NCBI GenBank assembly: GCA_036785705.1
Contig: JAWUZG010000029.1
Span: forward strand, 11,113,501 to 11,177,500
Direction: 5' to 3'
Length of the DNA: 64,000 nt
Source of the DNA: Acanthornis magna
Lineage: Eukaryota; Chordata; Aves; Passeriformes; Acanthizidae
A model generated the notes under the pieces. The model had not been told where the DNA came from, did not search any database, and worked only from the letters and a program-made list of their open reading frames with translations. Shown here piece by piece: positions 60,001-64,000 of the stretch (position 1 is its first letter; each line of letters begins with the position of its first letter). Made by a program: the position numbers and the translations under genes.

Positions 60001-62547
60001 TTGAGGAGAAAGCTGTCTGGGTTGACCTGGGATGTCCACCTGCATAAGTAAGTAGGGTGGAATAGTAGTGGTGGATCTGCAGAGCCAAACAGCTGACACT
60101 GCAGACTCAGCAGGCAAGATACACACCTTTCAGGGGGATATGCTTTGGCTTAGTCTTGTCCTGTAGAGTCCATGTCTGTCAGCGACAGGAGTGCCCCATG
60201 GGCAGTTGTGGAAAGCTTCTTACAGGTAAGTTTTGAAAGTCACCCAGTTTGTGTTCTCCAGGACTGCTCAGCCATGTGAAGCAAAATGTGGTAAGAGGGA
60301 AAAATTAGAAGGTTCACTTCGAAAGGGCACTCTTCATCTGAACTAAAAGGCTAACACAGATGCACCTGTAATCTGTATATGACTGTCACGGATTTCTAGT
60401 AAGTGGTGTAGGAAACTGCTGCTTCAGGAATCTGAAAGCTCCACAGAGGTCTCACATTTATTTCTTATCACAGTGCTGGCAAAGGTAGTATTTTTTCCAA
60501 GCTAAATGTCCAGTTATGGCTCAAGTACTTTACTTAATTGGTGATAAAACCCACTGTGTATGTTGGGGGTTTTTAGAAAAGCCAGTTTGCTGCAGTCTAG
60601 CAGCCCACACAGACTGTTTGCTTGAAAGCCAAATTACTGGTTTTATTCAAGTATCATTAAGGACACGTGAAAACTGAAAGAATTTCTTAAGACACAAGGA
60701 GTAGAGAATCTGCATTAAATGAAATTTGCCAGAGGAAGAAAATTCTGGCTTATGTTTTGTGTGGCACTATTTCTGCAATAAAATTTCCAAGGAGGTCTTG
60801 CAGAACTGAGATCCAGAAGCAAATGGATCAGCTTTAATTGTGTTTTCCTGTGGAGCAGAAGCACAAGCTCAAACACCCGCCAGTGTTTCTTGACTGAAGC
60901 TTTCATCTGTTTTATACTGCAGTTTTTTTCACCAACTAAAGGTGAACAGATTTGAAGAAGTCTTTCAAATATGTAAGAGCTGAGGGAGGTGAATGGGGTG
61001 CAAGAATGAATTAATGTTTATGTGCTGAACTTGCTGGAGTTTTGTGCATGATTACAGCAGGTTATTCTTTTGTGTGTCATGGTCTGGGTGGTAGGAGGAA
61101 GCTGAAGCCACTGATCAGAATTCAGAATGTGAATTCGTTTCCCTACTGTAAGTTCAGCAGGGTTTTGCTAATGACCTCTGAAAGCCAGGATCTCATGTGG
61201 AATATTTAGACAGTTCAGTCATGGTATGGTGGCCTTTGAAAAAGGTGAAGTTAGCTGGGGAAAAAAACAAAAGTAACTGAGATAATTAATCCAGTTTCAT
61301 GGGTAGCTTCTCAACAAAGACAGGGAAGGAGTTTGGATCATGTGAAAAGACACTTCAAGATATCATTGGGACAAATGTGTAAACTTGTAGTTTTTCATCT
61401 TGAAAGAAAAAGTCAGACTGGGTCAGTCACAGAAGGGGTGATGAGTGGTGCAGGGAGCTTGATATCAATGTAGAGAATATAAAAGGGCATGGTTTCTTTA
61501 TCAAAAGGAAATAAAAACATGGTGGAACATTAGCATGTAAATACTCAGAGAGTGTTAACTTCCGAGGCAGAAGGACAAATTTAAGCAGTGACAAGACAGG
61601 CACATGAACAAACGGTTATTAAAAAGCCATTAATAAAGTGAAGATGCTAATTGGATTCCCAACTGTCAGAAGCATGAGGTTCTGAACCAGCATTCTGACA
61701 GTAGTGAGGGCAAAAATCCGTGTGTAAGACTGAGCTGAATAATACTTTGTGAAAGGAATAGTATCAGACTATGCCTACAAGAGGATGGGACAAGATAAAA
61801 GGACCCTTCAGGATGCTCCTTCAAGTTCTGTGTTCTGATACAGGGCTGTTAGAACACACTGAAAGAAACAAAGGGAAAATTCAACTCGTGTAAAAGCAGA
61901 TATTTTTATAAATAAACAAATCAATAAATGTGGTTAATTAGGATCATGTTGAGAGTGTGAAATAACATCAAAGTAAAGGCAGTGTTGTTATCTTTACTGA
62001 TAGAAGTGCATTATCCAATACAAGAGGTCAAATGATTATTGTATTCTTTCTTATACATTAGGTTTGGATATGCTCCAGTTTTACTTGCCTGGAATTTTTC
62101 TTGAGATGTGCACATGTTGCAGCAACGCTAGGCATGCCTGTAAACAGGAAGGCTAATTATTACCGCAATATGGATGAGGTAATGGAGCGTGACTGTCAGG
62201 AGTGCAACTGGTGAGCAGGCAGATAACAGGCTAACGACTGAGACTTTGTCAGCAAACCGAGAGTTCTGTGTGAGATGCCTGCAGTGTTGTGCGCTGGGGA
62301 TTTGGAGGCTGGAAATGGCCAAACACAGTGATTGGAGACACATGGTTTAAGTTGAACACATGCTGCTGGTGTTGATGGAGGCTTGACTGTGTGCTTAATG
62401 AAACGAAACATTTTAACTAATGGGAAAGTACAGGCTGCAGTGTTTGAAGATTTGATTAAATATATGCAGACAGAAGCTGTGATCTGGCTACTTTCTTGGG
62501 TAGCTACATCTGGACCCTCCCACATTCTGTTTGATCAAACAAACGTA
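57023..62547. other. Intergenic, about 5.5 kb, no recognised gene
   Basis: AT-rich unique sequence apart from a GC-richer block at about 58505-58860, open on both strands (143 codons -, 89 codons +) and unidentified. ATTA cores cluster near 57515-57560. No transposon copy is clear. Confidence 0.45.
58387..58860. other. GC-rich unidentified block with opposed open frames
   Basis: GC content is well above the flanks, with short G-rich repeats (GGGGATGGGGATGGG at 58691-58705). The - strand is open for 143 codons (58387-58818), with a Ser-, Pro- and His-rich product that matches no family I know. The + strand is open for 89 codons (58508-58777). A dead LTR, a transcribed non-coding exon or chance are all possible. 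Confidence 0.2.
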
Positions 62548-63110
62548 GAATCACAGAGTCATAGAATGGTTGGGTTGCAAGGAACCTTAAAGATCCTTTA
62601 GTTGCAGCATCCCTGTCATGGACAGGGACACCTTCCGCTACATCAGGCAGCTCAAAGCCCCATTCAGCCTGGCTTTGGACACTGGCCAGGGATGGGGCAT
62701 CAACAGTTTCTCAGGACAACCTGTTCCAGTGCCTCATTATCCTCTTTGAAGAGAAATTTAAGAATTTCTTCCTAATATCTAAACCTGCCCTCTATCAGTT
62801 TAAAGCCCTTCCCCTTGTCCTCTCACTACATGTAAAAAGTCCCTCTCTACCTCTCTTGAAGGCTGCCTTCAGGTACTGGAAAAATGCCATAAAGTCTCTT
62901 CTCCAGACTGAGCAATCCCAACTCTTTCAGACAGTCCTCATAGGAGAGGTGCTCCAGACCTCTACTCATCTTCCTGGCCCTCTGGACTTGCTCCAACAGG
63001 CCCACATCCTTTCTATTTTCAGGGCTCCAAAGCTGGATGCAGAACTCCAGGCTGGATTTCTCTAGGGCAGAGGGGCAGAAACAACTCCCTTGCTGTGCTG
63101 GTCACTTGCT
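62548..63110 (-). mobile_element. CR1 LINE fragment (3' end), - strand
   Basis: On the + strand it begins with AGAATCACAGAGTCATAGAA, the reverse complement of the CR1 3' terminus. It continues through GACAACCTGTTCCAGTGCCT, AATTTCTTCCTAATATCTAA, CCCTTCCCCTTGTCCTCTCA, GTCTCTTCTCCAGACTGAGC, CATAGGAGAGGTGCTCCAGA and GATGCAGAACTCCAGGCTGG to the 5' break near AACTCCCTTGCTGTGCTGG. Well preserved, and among the younger copies here. The ATG frame at 62856-63065 is antisense CR1. Confidence 0.96.
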
Positions 63111-64000
63111 AGATGTTGTACAGACAAAGGCTTTCAGGTGAGGATGGCCTTGAGGGAAGGCTGTGGTTAACTGGAACTGAGGATGTAGGATCTATCTCCT
63201 CTCAGTGAGAGAGAGACGGAGAATTAATCTACTAATTGTGGCTAGTGGGTACACGTTTGTGGAAAAACCAGTTACAGAGCTGAGCACCAAGAGACACTGT
63301 GGAAGTGGCATATCCATCAAAACGTAGACCTTGATGCACATTTAGTTTAATAAGAGTAGATTTCTGTAAAAGATGGCTTTCGTTGTCCCTCAAGATATCT
63401 GCAGTTCTTGCACTCTTGGTATCTTGAGGGAAGAGTAATTCAAAACACACATAAAGCTCAGAGAAGGTTGTACAATATGAATTTATATTGAAGAGGTCTT
63501 TCCGTGATCAGTACTGTGGAAAGAGTTAAAAAAAACAACCTATTTAAAGCAGGATAATAGCCTTTACCTCTGGCTCTAGAGGAAATACATGTCCAACATG
63601 TTATATTACTCACAGATAGGATTCTAATGATTAAAGCCCAACACAAATCAACTCATCAAACTTGTTAATGAAAGCATTCCTTTGATTTAAATTGCTCAGT
63701 AAAGTGGTCATGTGGAAATTTTAATGGGCAGCATGCTTGTAAAAAATAAAGGAAAATATGTAAATATTTTGTCCAATATTGCTTTCAGGTGAGTATAGCA
63801 CAGCACCTGAACAGATACAAGTTGGAACATGGCAACATTGTCCTGTTCAGCTTTGATAGTATTATTATTAAATTGCAGTTTCATGTTCGATGAGGCAGAG
63901 GGGAACAAGTTCCCTAAGGGAGAGTGTTCCCAGAAGGTTGCTGGAGGAACCAGAGTCAGGAGAGAGTAGCTGGAGAAAAATTCAGCTGAGAATATGTGGA
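63111..64000. other. Intergenic to window end, nothing recognised
   Basis: AT-rich unique sequence with only short frames (72 codons or fewer). Confidence 0.5.

Noticed and set aside
62856..63065. 69-residue open frame
   Set aside because: Antisense reading of a CR1 copy.
11031..64000. NPSR1 or another downstream neighbour gene, complete retrovirus, tRNA/rRNA genes, CRISPR arrays
   Set aside because: No seven-transmembrane exon, retroviral gene, RNA gene signature or spaced repeat array could be recognised on either strand.

Overview
The window looks like nuclear DNA of a bird. The only protein-coding sequence I can defend is the last two coding exons of a vertebrate gene on the + strand. 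They encode the C8-type and TIL-type cysteine-rich modules that end BMPER (crossveinless-2 homologue, a secreted BMP-binding protein). CR1 LINE fragments of different ages, very old MIR-type SINE relics, and low overall repeat density with no mammalian Alu/L1-like repeats all point to a sauropsid, most likely a bird. The species cannot be read from the sequence.

Layout. 1-4225 is BMPER intron. 4226-4356 is the penultimate coding exon. 4357-10419 is the last intron, about 6.1 kb. 10420-10601 is the terminal coding exon, followed by a short AT-rich 3' UTR with an AATAAA signal at 10998-11003. From about 11.03 kb to the end (about 53 kb) I find no convincing coding exon. In other vertebrates the region downstream of BMPER, toward NPSR1, is gene-poor, and this window fits that pattern.

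The downstream region holds four CR1 LINE fragments (about 27.3-27.87 kb +, 32.5-33.33 kb -, 56.59-57.02 kb +, 62.55-63.11 kb -), one more degraded CR1-like piece (53.64-54.0 kb -), three MIR-like SINE relics (13.4, 17.5 and 51.4 kb), and two relics resembling palindromic DNA elements of turtles and crocodilians (11.37 and 50.83 kb). It also holds a 116-119 bp direct duplication (13.0 and 13.87 kb), a 22-G homopolymer with G-quadruplex potential (30.2 kb), a 24-T run (42.87 kb), a compound trinucleotide microsatellite (38.35 kb) and several short perfect hairpins. Some AT-rich, homeodomain-motif-rich stretches look like candidate conserved non-coding or enhancer elements (about 1.26-1.48, 4.67-4.90, 16.9-17.34, 21.48-21.65 and 44.0-44.18 kb). 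That last group is inference from base composition and motifs only.

I did not find a new multi-gene system, a complete retrovirus, an RNA gene or a CRISPR array. Most ATG-started open frames here (60-159 codons) are what chance gives in AT-rich vertebrate DNA, or lie inside CR1 copies.
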